Shown piece by piece: positions 14,787 through 22,670 of a stretch of 22,670 nucleotides of DNA. Within the stretch, counting starts at the first letter, position 1. Each line of letters starts with the position of its first letter. The translations under genes were made by a program, and so were the position numbers. Source of the DNA: Gammaproteobacteria bacterium (lineage in GTDB: Bacteria > Pseudomonadota > Gammaproteobacteria > Enterobacterales > Kangiellaceae). The DNA is taken from positions 1 through 22,670 of the forward strand of contig JABXIW010000429.1 of NCBI GenBank assembly GCA_013372875.1. The letters are read 5' to 3'. A model generated the notes under the pieces. That model saw only the letters and a program-made list of their open reading frames with translations. It ran no database searches and was not told where the DNA came from.

Positions 14787-16491
14787 CGAGTTCACTTTCA
14801 ATACTGACTTTTAGGCCTAAAGTTCGCGGTAATAAACGTTTAAAATAGAACATGGCTAGTTGTTGTTTAGATGCTTTAAAGCTATCTGGTTTATTGCCTA
14901 GGTTATGCGTCATTTTGAGCCACAAATAGCCATATATAACCAACGCAGCATAATGCAAATAGTCACAAGCAACTAGCTGTTGGGTTTCTGCATCGGCTTG
15001 GTCGATAACCTTCTGAGTCAAAGCTTTAAATTCTTGCAACTTTTCAGATAGTTTATTCTTTAAGTCGCTTACATCAAAGTCAACCATATCTTGTTCAATG
15101 GTATTTAATAATAAATCTATGTAAGCACCATTGTTTGCAACAACCTTACGACCAATTAAATCCAGCGCTTGAATACCATTAGTCCCTTCATAAATTTGCG
15201 CAATTCGAGCATCACGAACGTGTTGTTCCATGCCCCACTCTTTGACATAACCATGACCGCCAAAACATTGCTGACCAGTGGTACAAACTTCGTACCCCAT
15301 GTCAGTGAAGAATGCTTTAGCAATTGGCGTTAATAAAGCTGCCATAGCATTAGCTTCAGCAACTTTTTCTGAGTCTTGTGAATGGTGCGCTATATCAAGG
15401 TATGATCCTAACCAAACGCCTAAAGCACGCCCAGCTTGATTAAAGGCCTGCATAGAATTTAACATTCGTTGCACATCACCATGCTTAATAATGCGAGCTG
15501 TGCCTTCTACACCTTTGGCACGACCTTGTAATCTATCATGGGCATAAGCATTGGCTTGTTGATAGGCCATTTCGCCCAAACCAATACCTTGAATACCAAT
15601 GGACAAACGCTCAAGATTCATCATAGTGAACATGCAGCGCAAACCTTGATGTTCACCGCCAATTAAATAACCTGCGGCATCATCAAAATTCATCACACAA
15701 GTAGAAGACGCTTTAATTCCCATCTTGTGTTCTATTGAGCCGCACACTACTCCGCTCCGTTCGCCTAAAGTGCCATCATTGTTAAGATGGAATTTGGGCA
15801 CTAAAAATAGACTAATACCTTTTGGACCAGCTGGCGCATCAGGCAAACGAGCAAGCACCAAGTGAATGATATTTTCTGCCATATCATGCTCGCCGCCAGT
15901 AATAAAAATCTTTGAACCGCTGATTTTATAACTGCCATCGGCTTGTGGTTCAGCTTTTGTTTTTAACAAACCTAGATCAGAGCCAGCGTGAGCCTCGGTT
16001 AAACACATAGAGCCAGACCACTCACCCGAAATCATTTTAGGAAGATAAGTTGCTTTTAAGTCATCTGCAGCATGGGCTTGCAGCAAATGATAAGCACCAG
16101 CAGTTAAGCTGCCATACAAACAAAACGAGGTATTAGTTGAGTAAAATGATTCTTCCACCAAAACGTGTAGAGCTTTTGGCAAGCCTTGCCCACCAAATTC
16201 AGGACTTGCCGTTAAGGATTGCCAACCGCCTTCGACAAAAGCTTGATAGGCTTCTTTAAAGCCATTTGGCGTAGTAACAAGGCCGTTGTTATATTGGCAG
16301 GCTTCTTCATCACCCGATTGATTAATCGGCTGTAAAACGCCAGTGGCAAACTTGCCCGCTTCTTCTAAAATCGCAGAATAAAGTTCATCATCAAATTCTG
16401 AAAAATCCTCAATATTTTGGTAGCGCTTTTGCAAGTTGAAGACATCTTTTAAAAGAAACATCATTTCTTGATGTGGGATCTGGTATTCCAT
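14779..16491 (-). CDS. Acyl-CoA dehydrogenase (long, DmdC/FadE5-like type)
   Basis: A 570-residue FAD enzyme that forms trans-2-enoyl-CoA from acyl-CoA, the first oxidative step of beta-oxidation. FAD/substrate motifs: MCLTEAHAGSDLG (162-174), KIFITGGEH (194-202), catalytic Glu435 in QIYEGTNGIQ, and FGGHGYVKEWGMEQHVRDARI just before it. The extra N-terminal helical part and the C-terminal extension (about 450-570) are those of the longer bacterial acyl-CoA dehydrogenases that include methylmercaptopropionyl-CoA dehydrogenase (DmdC); chain-length preference cannot be read. The ATG at 16491 follows AAGAG. Its promoter is overlapped by a FadR core, and the downstream lipoprotein hydrolase is translationally coupled, so the pair forms a fatty-acid-responsive operon by inference. 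Confidence 0.92.
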   Translation of the reverse strand: MEYQIPHQEMMFLLKDVFNLQKRYQNIEDFSEFDDELYSAILEEAGKFATGVLQPINQSGDEEACQYNNGLVTTPNGFKEAYQAFVEGGWQSLTASPEFGGQGLPKALHVLVEESFYSTNTSFCLYGSLTAGAYHLLQAHAADDLKATYLPKMISGEWSGSMCLTEAHAGSDLGLLKTKAEPQADGSYKISGSKIFITGGEHDMAENIIHLVLARLPDAPAGPKGISLFLVPKFHLNNDGTLGERSGVVCGSIEHKMGIKASSTCVMNFDDAAGYLIGGEHQGLRCMFTMMNLERLSIGIQGIGLGEMAYQQANAYAHDRLQGRAKGVEGTARIIKHGDVQRMLNSMQAFNQAGRALGVWLGSYLDIAHHSQDSEKVAEANAMAALLTPIAKAFFTDMGYEVCTTGQQCFGGHGYVKEWGMEQHVRDARIAQIYEGTNGIQALDLIGRKVVANNGAYIDLLLNTIEQDMVDFDVSDLKNKLSEKLQEFKALTQKVIDQADAETQQLVACDYLHYAALVIYGYLWLKMTHNLGNKPDSFKASKQQLAMFYFKRLLPRTLGLKVSIESELDE

Positions 16492-16523
16492 GCTTTACTC
16501 TTTATGATCTGAATATTTCTAGC

Positions 16524-16552
16524 AGTATAAAAAAAGCCTGGTCAGACCACAA
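16524..16552 (-). promoter_or_regulatory. Promoter of the acyl-CoA dehydrogenase gene
   Basis: Minus-strand TTGTGG (16547-16552) and TATACT (16524-16529, five of six) at exactly 17 bases. Predicted start near 16517, giving a leader of about 26 bases. The promoter is threaded through the terminator of the upstream symporter gene; the FadR core covers part of the -35 box and the spacer. Confidence 0.5.
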
Positions 16553-16570
16553 GTCGTAACCAGGCTTTTA
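16529..16570 (-). terminator. Terminator of the AGCS symporter gene
   Basis: Stem AGCCTGGT (16535-16542) with ACCAGGCT (16559-16566), 8 perfect pairs extended by flanking A/T, 16-base loop, and a U-run on the minus strand (16529-16535). It begins about 20 bases past the symporter stop. The loop is unusually long and contains half of the FadR site. Confidence 0.7.
16536..16552. promoter_or_regulatory. FadR operator in the acyl-CoA dehydrogenase promoter
   Basis: The 11-base palindrome TGGTCAGACCA (16539-16549) is a perfect match to the FadR core TGGTCNGACCA. It sits across the -35 box and spacer of the promoter, where binding would block RNA polymerase. It partly overlaps the left arm and loop of the terminator at 16529-16570, so some of its bases have a second role; the GACCA half lies in the loop and is not explained by the stem. 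Confidence 0.6.
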
Positions 16571-16587
16571 CGAGCTATAAAGCTAAA

Positions 16588-18267
16588 TCAATCGGCTTGA
16601 TTTTCTTTAAAGTGCTTCCAATAGTCAGCCACCGTTTGTTTCATATCTTTATGCAGAAGCAGTATCCCTATCAAATTAGGTATGGTCATCAGCGCTACTG
16701 TTACCAAAGCTAAATCCCAAACAATAGATGCATCAACAATTGCGCCTACAAAGAACAATCCAACATAGACTATTCGATAAGGCATAACGGCTGCCGGCCC
16801 CCATAAATAGGTAGCAGCACGATCGCCATAATAAGACCATGCAACAGCTGTGGTAAAGGCAAACAATAATAAGCCAATGGTCACGATGAATTTACCATTA
16901 TCACCAAAGAAACCTTTGGTAAATGCAACTTGAGTAAGTTTTACCGAGTGAATCAAGGACTTACCTTCTACCGTTAATTCATTATCAACCAGCTTACCAT
17001 CCTTAACATTTATAACACCGGTAATCGGTTGCTTATCTTTATCAAAATAAAGAACATCTTCTGCCACAGAGCGAGCATTAATCAAGGTAAAACCATTAGA
17101 AATTGCTTTACCTTCATTAACCGAAATACTACCTGTAAAGTTAGCAATAACATCTTCTTTATTCGGGTTACGATCAAGATGCTTGAACAAAGCTTCTACA
17201 TCGGCAGTATTTTTATCACTGTAATCTCCCACCAGAAACTGCATGTCCGCACGGTCAAATTCATTATGGTGTTTTTCAGACCAAACGCCCGATGACAGTA
17301 AGACTAAGCCTGTAATGGTACAGATAATGATAGTGTCGATAAACGGCTCTAGTAATGACACCATACCTTCTGATGCAGGTTCATTACCTTTAGCAGCGGC
17401 GTGAGCGATTGGCGCTGAACCTTGTCCCGCTTCGTTTGAGAACAAGCCACGGTTTACCCCACGGTTAAAGGCATAAGCAATACTCGCACCCATAAAACCG
17501 CCAACAGCAGCTGAACCAGAAAATACCGAGCTAAAGATAGAAGTAAATGATGGAATAATATTTTCATAGTTATAGAAAATAACTGCGAACGCGCCAATCA
17601 AATACACCACAGCCATAAATGGAACGACTTTTTCAGCAAGTTTTGCAATACGCTTGATACCACCGATAATAACTAGTGCTAAAAGTATGGCTAACACAGC
17701 ACCAGTGATCCAAGTATCAATACCGAAACTGTCTTCAACACCAGAAGCAATATTATTAATTTGAGGCATATTGCCCGAGCCTATCGAACTAACAATAGTA
17801 GCCAAAGCAAAGAATACAGCCATCCACTTCATGTTAAGTTTCTTTTCCATGAAGTACATGGGGCCACCCGCCATGGTGCCATCAGCAGTTTTCTCACGAT
17901 ATTTATGGGATAGAGTTACCTCTACAAATTTGGTAGTCATACCAAAGAAGGCTGTCACCCACATCCAGAATAATGCAGCCGGACCACCTAGGAAAATTGC
18001 TAAAGCTACACCGCCAATATTACCAGTACCAACTGTTCCAGAGAGCGCCGTAGAAAGTGCTGCAAAGTGAGATGTATCACCAGGAGCATCTTTCTTAGTG
18101 TATTTTCCTCTTACGATGCGAGTTGCTTGAGCAAAATAACGAATTTGCGGAAAACCTAAGTAAAGGGTAAATAAAATACCGGTTCCGAGCAGTAACCAAG
18201 GAAAGTATCCAGCAGAGCCTAAGTAAGCGTCAATTGTCAGAATAAAATTATGAATAGCGTCGAGCAA
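16588..18267 (-). CDS. Sodium:alanine/glycine symporter, AGCS family, with insertion
   Basis: A 559-residue inner-membrane Na+ symporter for alanine, glycine or similar. Family motifs: [20 protein letters not shown] (78-96 region), [13 protein letters not shown] (132-144), [26 protein letters not shown] (267-292) and [16 protein letters not shown] (469-484). Most members have about 450-480 residues; the extra length comes from a hydrophilic segment at about 330-445, between the helix ending LVLLSSGVW and the block [12 protein letters not shown] that normally follow each other closely. The start is TTG (18265-18267) with GGGGAT about 7 bases upstream and no ATG available before it. It is a single-gene unit with its own terminator. 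Confidence 0.92.
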   Translation of the reverse strand: MLDAIHNFILTIDAYLGSAGYFPWLLLGTGILFTLYLGFPQIRYFAQATRIVRGKYTKKDAPGDTSHFAALSTALSGTVGTGNIGGVALAIFLGGPAALFWMWVTAFFGMTTKFVEVTLSHKYREKTADGTMAGGPMYFMEKKLNMKWMAVFFALATIVSSIGSGNMPQINNIASGVEDSFGIDTWITGAVLAILLALVIIGGIKRIAKLAEKVVPFMAVVYLIGAFAVIFYNYENIIPSFTSIFSSVFSGSAAVGGFMGASIAYAFNRGVNRGLFSNEAGQGSAPIAHAAAKGNEPASEGMVSLLEPFIDTIIICTITGLVLLSSGVWSEKHHNEFDRADMQFLVGDYSDKNTADVEALFKHLDRNPNKEDVIANFTGSISVNEGKAISNGFTLINARSVAEDVLYFDKDKQPITGVINVKDGKLVDNELTVEGKSLIHSVKLTQVAFTKGFFGDNGKFIVTIGLLLFAFTTAVAWSYYGDRAATYLWGPAAVMPYRIVYVGLFFVGAIVDASIVWDLALVTVALMTIPNLIGILLLHKDMKQTVADYWKHFKENQAD

Positions 18268-18340
18268 GGTTCTATCCCCAATGTTTTTTTAGTTAGAAAA
18301 TTGCCCTAACCTTACCATTAAGCCCCGATCATGACTAGCG

Positions 18341-19447
18341 CTAATCCAAATCTAGCTCTTGATCTTGGTATTCAAGCGGTAATTGCACAAAATTTGTGGA
18401 TTCTGAGACCTGAAAACGTACTCCCAAGCCTAATAAACGAACCGCTTTTTCACGCCGATAAAAGCCCTCTTCTATCAACTCATAAAACAAATCATCGTTG
18501 ATTCCGAAGCTGGTTCGCTCAACCGTAGTAGCTGTAAAATCACTGAATTTAAGTTTGGCGTAGAGCTTATTGATGGGGCTTTCTAATTTAGACTTAGCTA
18601 TGCGTCTTTTTAAGGTTTCTAACAGCTTTGGGATTTCTTCCATACAATCTTCAAGACGGCATAAGTCCGACTCATAGGTATTTTCGACACTTAGAGACTT
18701 GCGCGGATAAGAAACCACCACTTTGCGCTCATCAATACCATGCGCCAGTTTATGCAAACGATCACCATAAGAGCCAAATTTACGAGTTAGTGTTAATAAA
18801 TCAAACTCGCGAATATCATTGCAGTTGTAGATCCCTAGGTTATTCAGTTTTTGGGTGGTTTTCTTGCCAACACCTGGAATTTTCTTAACTTCCAATTTCT
18901 TAACAAAACCATCGACTTCTTCTGGTGTAATTACAAACTGCCCATTAGGCTTGTTCCAGTCAGAAGCAATTTTCGCAAGAAACTTATTAGGCGCAATGCC
19001 TGCTGAAGCAGTTAATTTTAACTCTTGATAGATTTCATGGCGAATGGCTTGTGCAATATAAGTAGCGCTTCCTTTATATTGCTGGCAATCTGAAACGTCT
19101 AAAAAAGCCTCATCAAGTGACAATGGTTCAATCAAGTCAGTATATTTGGCAAAAATAGAGCGAATAACTTTAGAGTCATGCCGATACTTGTCAAAGTTTC
19201 CACCCACAATAATTAAATTGGGGCATAAGCGCTTGGCATGAGCTGATGGCATTGCCGAATGAATGCCGTAAGAACGTGCCTCATAATTACAAGTGGCTAT
19301 CACTCCCCTTCTCGATGGATGGCCGCCAACCGCCACCGGATGCCCTTTTAGACTAGGGTCATCGCGCACCTCAATCGCCGCATAATAACAATCCATATCC
19401 ACATGGATGATTTTACGTTGATATTCTTGGCTAGATTTGGCTGTCAT
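18341..19447 (-). CDS. dinB: DNA polymerase IV
   Basis: A 368-residue Y-family translesion polymerase (E. coli DinB 351). Catalytic acidic residues: D17 in IIHVD17MDC and D112-E113 in SLDEAFLDVSD; steric-gate region CYYAAIE (20-26); palm/fingers motif YEARSYGIHSAMP; helix-hairpin-helix KKIPGVGKKTTQKLNNLGI; and a little-finger domain after about 240. I start at the ATG at 19447; extending to a TTG at 19507 would translate through the upstream gene's terminator and add residues no DinB has. The C-terminus ends FVQLPLEYQDQELDLD; I did not identify a confident QLxLF-type beta-clamp motif. No LexA box is evident upstream. Confidence 0.94.
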   Translation of the reverse strand: MTAKSSQEYQRKIIHVDMDCYYAAIEVRDDPSLKGHPVAVGGHPSRRGVIATCNYEARSYGIHSAMPSAHAKRLCPNLIIVGGNFDKYRHDSKVIRSIFAKYTDLIEPLSLDEAFLDVSDCQQYKGSATYIAQAIRHEIYQELKLTASAGIAPNKFLAKIASDWNKPNGQFVITPEEVDGFVKKLEVKKIPGVGKKTTQKLNNLGIYNCNDIREFDLLTLTRKFGSYGDRLHKLAHGIDERKVVVSYPRKSLSVENTYESDLCRLEDCMEEIPKLLETLKRRIAKSKLESPINKLYAKLKFSDFTATTVERTSFGINDDLFYELIEEGFYRREKAVRLLGLGVRFQVSESTNFVQLPLEYQDQELDLD

Positions 19448-19453
19448 AGGAGA

Positions 19454-19480
19454 ATTATAGCGATAAAAAAAGCCACTCAA
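19454..19480 (-). promoter_or_regulatory. Possible dinB promoter, start at or near the ATG
   Basis: Perfect minus-strand TATAAT (19454-19459) only 6 bases before the dinB ATG, with TTGAGT (19475-19480, four of six) at a short 15-base spacing inside the M16 terminator hairpin. A start 7 bases past the -10 would fall on the A of the ATG, i.e. a leaderless mRNA; consistent with this there is no Shine-Dalgarno before the ATG (CTATAATTCTCCT). Confidence 0.35.
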
Positions 19481-19490
19481 AAGAGTGGCT
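19465..19490 (-). terminator. Terminator of the M16 peptidase gene
   Basis: Perfect 8-pair stem AGCCACTC (19471-19478) / GAGTGGCT (19483-19490), AAAA/TTTT tetraloop, and a U-run on the minus strand (19465-19470). It lies 18 bases past the peptidase stop and directly before dinB. Confidence 0.85.
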
Positions 19491-19507
19491 TTGATTAGTG
19501 AGGACAA

Positions 19508-22264
19508 TTATTTGCCCGCTTCCATTTTCGCCTTGTCACCAGCTTTGATAATGGAAATATCATCAAGCTTAATATGACGACGGAATGCATCATTTACCTC
19601 TTCAACCCTTAAGTTGCGAAGTTTTTCTTCGTACGTTTTATCCCATTGCATAGTACGATTCAAATCCACATTGCCGGTTAAGGTTCTAACTAAACGAGCA
19701 TCTTTAGCACGATCGATACGATTACCTTGTAATACACCTTTAACCGCATCATCCAGTTCTTGTTGCGTAAAGCCGTCTTTAACCACACGCTCGAACTCTT
19801 CCTTAAAGCCTTGCTCTACTTTCGGTAAGTTCTCAGGCGCGCATATGGCGTAAGCACCAAAAGTTGCATTCTCATCCCAAGAGCTAGCATTAAACCAAGA
19901 ACCAGCGCCGTAGCTTAAACCATCTTTTTGACGCAAACGAGACGCCAAGCGGCTAGAAATAAAACCGCCACCAAACATCTGGTTGGCCATCATCAATGCA
20001 GGATAATCTTTATGATCGTCGCGCATTGGGATATTGACCATAGCACCAAATGCTGCACCGGCTTTGTCAGGCGTATCAACAAATTTATTGATAGGTTCAA
20101 CGTCTTTTCGCATACTTTTTATGCGCTGATAAGGAATAACTGATTTCCACTCACCAATAGTAGAATCTAATTTAGATTTAACATTATCAGTAGCAAAGTC
20201 TCCTACTAACGCAATTTCTGCATCTTGCGCACCCATAAAGTTTTTGTGAAACTCTTTCAACTGGCTGGTTTTAACCGCTTTAATCGCCGCAATTTCATCA
20301 TCGATGTCCATACTATAATATGGATGAGACTCATCATAAGGACTTAAATGACGGCTTAGCTGACGGAACACTTGTGAAGTCGGTTGCTGTTTTTGTTGCT
20401 CTAACCCTACTACCATCTCTTGTTTCAAGATCTCTAGCTCTTTTTCATCAAATCGAGGATTCTTTAAAACTTCTTCAACCAAATCTAAAACCGCTGGTAA
20501 ATTTTCTTTGGTAGTGGTTATGCTCACACCAGAGTTAGTTGCGCCTCCATAAGCAGACACATTAGCTTTTAACTTATCAAATTCAGCTTGCAACTCTTCA
20601 CGGCTATATTTTTCCGTGCCGCGATCTAACATTTGACCAGCCAAACGAGGGATCACATTAAGACCACGCAAATCTTCTAAGTTACCCAAATCAAAATTGA
20701 TTCGCACAACCACTGACTCACCGCGAGTTTTCTTTGGCAAATAAACAACTTTAGCGCCATTGGCTAACTCACCATTGGATATGCGCGAATCAATATTGTC
20801 ATGCGAAGGATCAAAGTCTTCACCTTGAGCAACGGCTTCACGACCTTCATACCCTTCAAGCATTTTTTGAATATCTGCTTTGGCAAATCGCTCAATAGAA
20901 TCAGCACGATCTGGATTTTTTTCAGGAATAAATAAGCCTAAAGTACGGTTATCATTAACAAACAACTCATTGGCAACCCGTTGAACATCTTCTGCGGTAA
21001 CATTTTCTAAACGATCACGGTTCAAGAATAACATTCTCCAATCGCCCATACCGATCCACTCGGTTAGACCAATGGTCACGCTTTGTGAATTATTAAATTG
21101 TAATTCAATTTGCTTTAATAGCTTTGTTTTAGCGCGCTCAACTTCTTCCTCAGTAATTGGCTTTTTAGCAGTATTTTCTAAAGTACCTAAGAACGCTTTT
21201 TCAGTCGGAGCTAAATCTTTATCTTTAGCAACTTGCGCCATAAAGACCATAGCACCGGGCTCGGCTAATTGGAATGCAAAGCCAAATGTGCTTGCAGCCA
21301 ATTTGTTTTTAACCACTTCTTTATGCAAGCGACCAGTTTCATTGTCGCCCATGATTTGAGTCAATACTTGTACTGCCGCATAATCTTCATCAGCACCAGC
21401 AGGCGTTTTATACATAGCGCCAACCATCTGCACATCGCCCGTACGACGTACTACCACTTTACGCTCACCATCTTGAATCGGCTCTTCCGTGTATAGTTCT
21501 GGGATCACACGCTTTGGCTTCTTGATGTCACCAAAATATTGGTCAATTTTCTTGATAAGCTCAGCTTCATCAACCTTACCTGCAACTATTAAAGTCGCAT
21601 TATCCGGTTGATAATACTTACGATAGAAGGCTTGTAGGTTTGAGATGTCAACATTCTCTAAGTCAGCGCGCGCGCCGATTGTCGATTTACCATAGTTATG
21701 CCAGTCAAAGCCTGTCGCTAACAAGCGCTGGAATAAGACTCGGAATGGATTGTTTTCACCATTTTCAAGCTCGTTACGAACAACTGTCATTTCACTGTCT
21801 AAGTCCTTTTTAGCAATAAATGAGTTGATCATGCGATCTGCCTCTAAGTCCAGCGCCCAGTTAAGGTTTTCTTCAGTGGCAGAGAAAGTTTCAAAGTAGT
21901 TAGTACGGTCAAACCACGTTGTGCCATTTGGTTCAGCACCATGGTCGGTCAATTCTTTAGGGATATCTTTATGCTTGGGAGTGCCCTTAAATACCAAATG
22001 CTCAAGTAAATGAGCCATGCCTGTCTCGCCATAATTCTCATGCTTCGAGCCTACATGATAGACGATGTTTACAGTGATCGTTTCTTGAGTTTTGTCCGGA
22101 AAAATAAGGACTTGCAGTCCGTTATCCAGGCGATATTCAGTAATACCTTCAACTGAGGTTACTTTATCAACACCTTCAGGCAATTTGGCCAGAGTAGTAA
22201 AACTAGTGGTGGAAGCTACAGCTAAGGTAATAGCCAAAGCTGTTTTCTTAAAATTAAATTTCAT
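19508..22264 (-). CDS. Exported M16 (pitrilysin/insulinase-type) zinc peptidase
   Basis: A 918-residue fused two-domain M16 metallopeptidase with a Sec signal peptide (cleavage likely near TLA26), hence periplasmic. The N-terminal half has the inverted zinc motif H85-LLE88-H89 and the third ligand in NELENGE (E165 or E167). The C-terminal half (about 490-918) repeats the fold without HxxEH but keeps the substrate-holding R/Y element near LRQKDGLSYGAGS, as usual for the inactive half of a clam-shell protease. It degrades oligopeptides; specificity unknown. The ATG at 22264 has AAGGGA five bases upstream. It is a single-gene unit between two intrinsic terminators. The 22265-22384 leader is AT-rich, with no clear promoter boxes. 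Confidence 0.93.
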   Translation of the reverse strand: MKFNFKKTALAITLAVASTTSFTTLAKLPEGVDKVTSVEGITEYRLDNGLQVLIFPDKTQETITVNIVYHVGSKHENYGETGMAHLLEHLVFKGTPKHKDIPKELTDHGAEPNGTTWFDRTNYFETFSATEENLNWALDLEADRMINSFIAKKDLDSEMTVVRNELENGENNPFRVLFQRLLATGFDWHNYGKSTIGARADLENVDISNLQAFYRKYYQPDNATLIVAGKVDEAELIKKIDQYFGDIKKPKRVIPELYTEEPIQDGERKVVVRRTGDVQMVGAMYKTPAGADEDYAAVQVLTQIMGDNETGRLHKEVVKNKLAASTFGFAFQLAEPGAMVFMAQVAKDKDLAPTEKAFLGTLENTAKKPITEEEVERAKTKLLKQIELQFNNSQSVTIGLTEWIGMGDWRMLFLNRDRLENVTAEDVQRVANELFVNDNRTLGLFIPEKNPDRADSIERFAKADIQKMLEGYEGREAVAQGEDFDPSHDNIDSRISNGELANGAKVVYLPKKTRGESVVVRINFDLGNLEDLRGLNVIPRLAGQMLDRGTEKYSREELQAEFDKLKANVSAYGGATNSGVSITTTKENLPAVLDLVEEVLKNPRFDEKELEILKQEMVVGLEQQKQQPTSQVFRQLSRHLSPYDESHPYYSMDIDDEIAAIKAVKTSQLKEFHKNFMGAQDAEIALVGDFATDNVKSKLDSTIGEWKSVIPYQRIKSMRKDVEPINKFVDTPDKAGAAFGAMVNIPMRDDHKDYPALMMANQMFGGGFISSRLASRLRQKDGLSYGAGSWFNASSWDENATFGAYAICAPENLPKVEQGFKEEFERVVKDGFTQQELDDAVKGVLQGNRIDRAKDARLVRTLTGNVDLNRTMQWDKTYEEKLRNLRVEEVNDAFRRHIKLDDISIIKAGDKAKMEAGK

Positions 22265-22384
22265 AGATTTCCCTTAATTGTTGTTTTGAAATTTTCGATA
22301 TATATAAATACCCCATATTTAAACGAAAGTCGTTAGTAATCGGGTTAAAATTTGTTAATAAATATTGCAGCTAACTATAAGAAC

Positions 22385-22412
22385 AAAAAAGCCGCTTTGA
22401 TAGCGGCTTTTT
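22385..22412 (-). terminator. Terminator of the suc operon
   Basis: Stem GCCGCT (22391-22396) / AGCGGC (22402-22407), extended by A-run and T-run pairs on both sides, loop TTGAT; U-run on the minus strand (22385-22390). It lies 28 bases past the sucD stop. The symmetric A/T flanks would also allow termination from the other direction. Confidence 0.85.
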
Positions 22413-22439
22413 GTAAAGAATCACTAGTAAAGGGGAAAT

Positions 22440-22670
22440 TTACCAGCCAGTAATTTCTTTTAAGCCTTTGCCGATATCCGCTAATGAACGTACAGTTTTA
22501 ACACCAGCGTCTTCTAATGCAGCAAATTTCTCAGCGGCAGTACCTTTACCACCAGCAATGATAGCGCCCGCATGGCCCATACGTTTGCCTGGAGGCGCGG
22601 TAACACCTGCAATGTAAGATACAACTGGCTTAGTGACGTTTGCTTTGATAAATGCAGCAGCTTCTTCTTC
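22440..22670 (-). CDS. sucD: Succinyl-CoA ligase alpha subunit, C-terminal part
   Basis: The last 76 codons and stop of an ORF running in from the right edge. It reads [38 protein letters not shown], then [19 protein letters not shown] and ends LKEITGW. The GHAGAII block carries the histidine (codon at 22572-22574) that is phosphorylated during the SucCD reaction, succinyl-CoA + NDP + Pi to succinate + NTP + CoA, in the TCA cycle. The match to E. coli SucD is strong over the whole visible part. The upstream part, and presumably sucC, lie outside the window. Confidence 0.95.
   Translation of the reverse strand, partial: EEEAAAFIKANVTKPVVSYIAGVTAPPGKRMGHAGAIIAGGKGTAAEKFAALEDAGVKTVRSLADIGKGLKEITGW

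Noticed and set aside
19448..19507. 20-residue N-terminal extension of dinB from a TTG
   Set aside because: It would run through the M16 peptidase terminator hairpin and has no counterpart in Y-family polymerases; the ATG at 19447 gives the normal N-terminus.
1..22670. CRISPR arrays, insertion sequences, prophage or integrase genes
   Set aside because: I saw no regularly spaced repeats, transposase, integrase or phage motifs, and no attachment-site duplication of the tRNA-Asp end; the tRNA 3' end, where integration would occur, is outside the window.

Overview
The window reads as a chromosomal segment of a moderately AT-rich gammaproteobacterium, most likely marine or salt-adapted. The rnd-ycgL-ycgN order, FadR-like operators, a FadD-type ligase and SucD are gammaproteobacterial in character, and three separate sodium-coupled transporters (NSS, NhaC, AGCS) point to a Na+-driven economy. 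A Kangiella- or Oceanospirillales-like origin is possible, but this is inference. No phage, transposon, CRISPR or plasmid signature was seen; nearly all genes lie on the minus strand.

Layout, left to right. (1) 1-157: the 5' two-thirds of a tRNA-Asp gene with a strong promoter. (2) 229-4749: a minus-strand run: alpha/beta hydrolase, fadD, rnd, ycgL, ycgN. It has a good sigma70-like promoter overlapped by a FadR-like palindrome. (3) 4750-5092: a gene-poor stretch holding an intrinsic terminator and, just upstream of it on the minus strand, a long GU-containing RNA stem, which is a candidate small RNA. (4) 5093-12122: a tightly packed five-gene operon: NSS transporter, lipoprotein amidohydrolase with all metal ligands, a paralogous amidohydrolase that has lost every metal ligand, NhaC antiporter, and a membrane-anchored transglutaminase-like protein. 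(5) 12300-13367: the only plus-strand gene, a Kelch-type lipoprotein, preceded by a 13-codon ORF overlapping its start. (6) 13377-16552: an acyl-CoA dehydrogenase coupled to a lipoprotein hydrolase with an unusual C-terminal domain, under a promoter covered by a perfect FadR core. (7) 16588-18267: AGCS sodium:amino-acid symporter with a large extra hydrophilic insert. (8) 18341-19447: DNA polymerase IV. (9) 19508-22264: periplasmic M16 peptidase. (10) 22440-22670: the 3' end of sucD.

Functional themes: fatty-acid activation and oxidation (fadD, acyl-CoA dehydrogenase, two alpha/beta hydrolases) apparently under FadR; envelope hydrolysis coupled to Na+-driven uptake (amidohydrolase pair, NSS, NhaC, AGCS, M16 peptidase); and housekeeping RNA/DNA functions (tRNA-Asp, RNase D, Pol IV). 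The most unusual items are the active/inactive amidohydrolase pair and its operon, the candidate small RNA at 4789-4927, and the FadR operator inside the acyl-CoA dehydrogenase promoter. All functions are assigned by reading motifs; no database search was possible.
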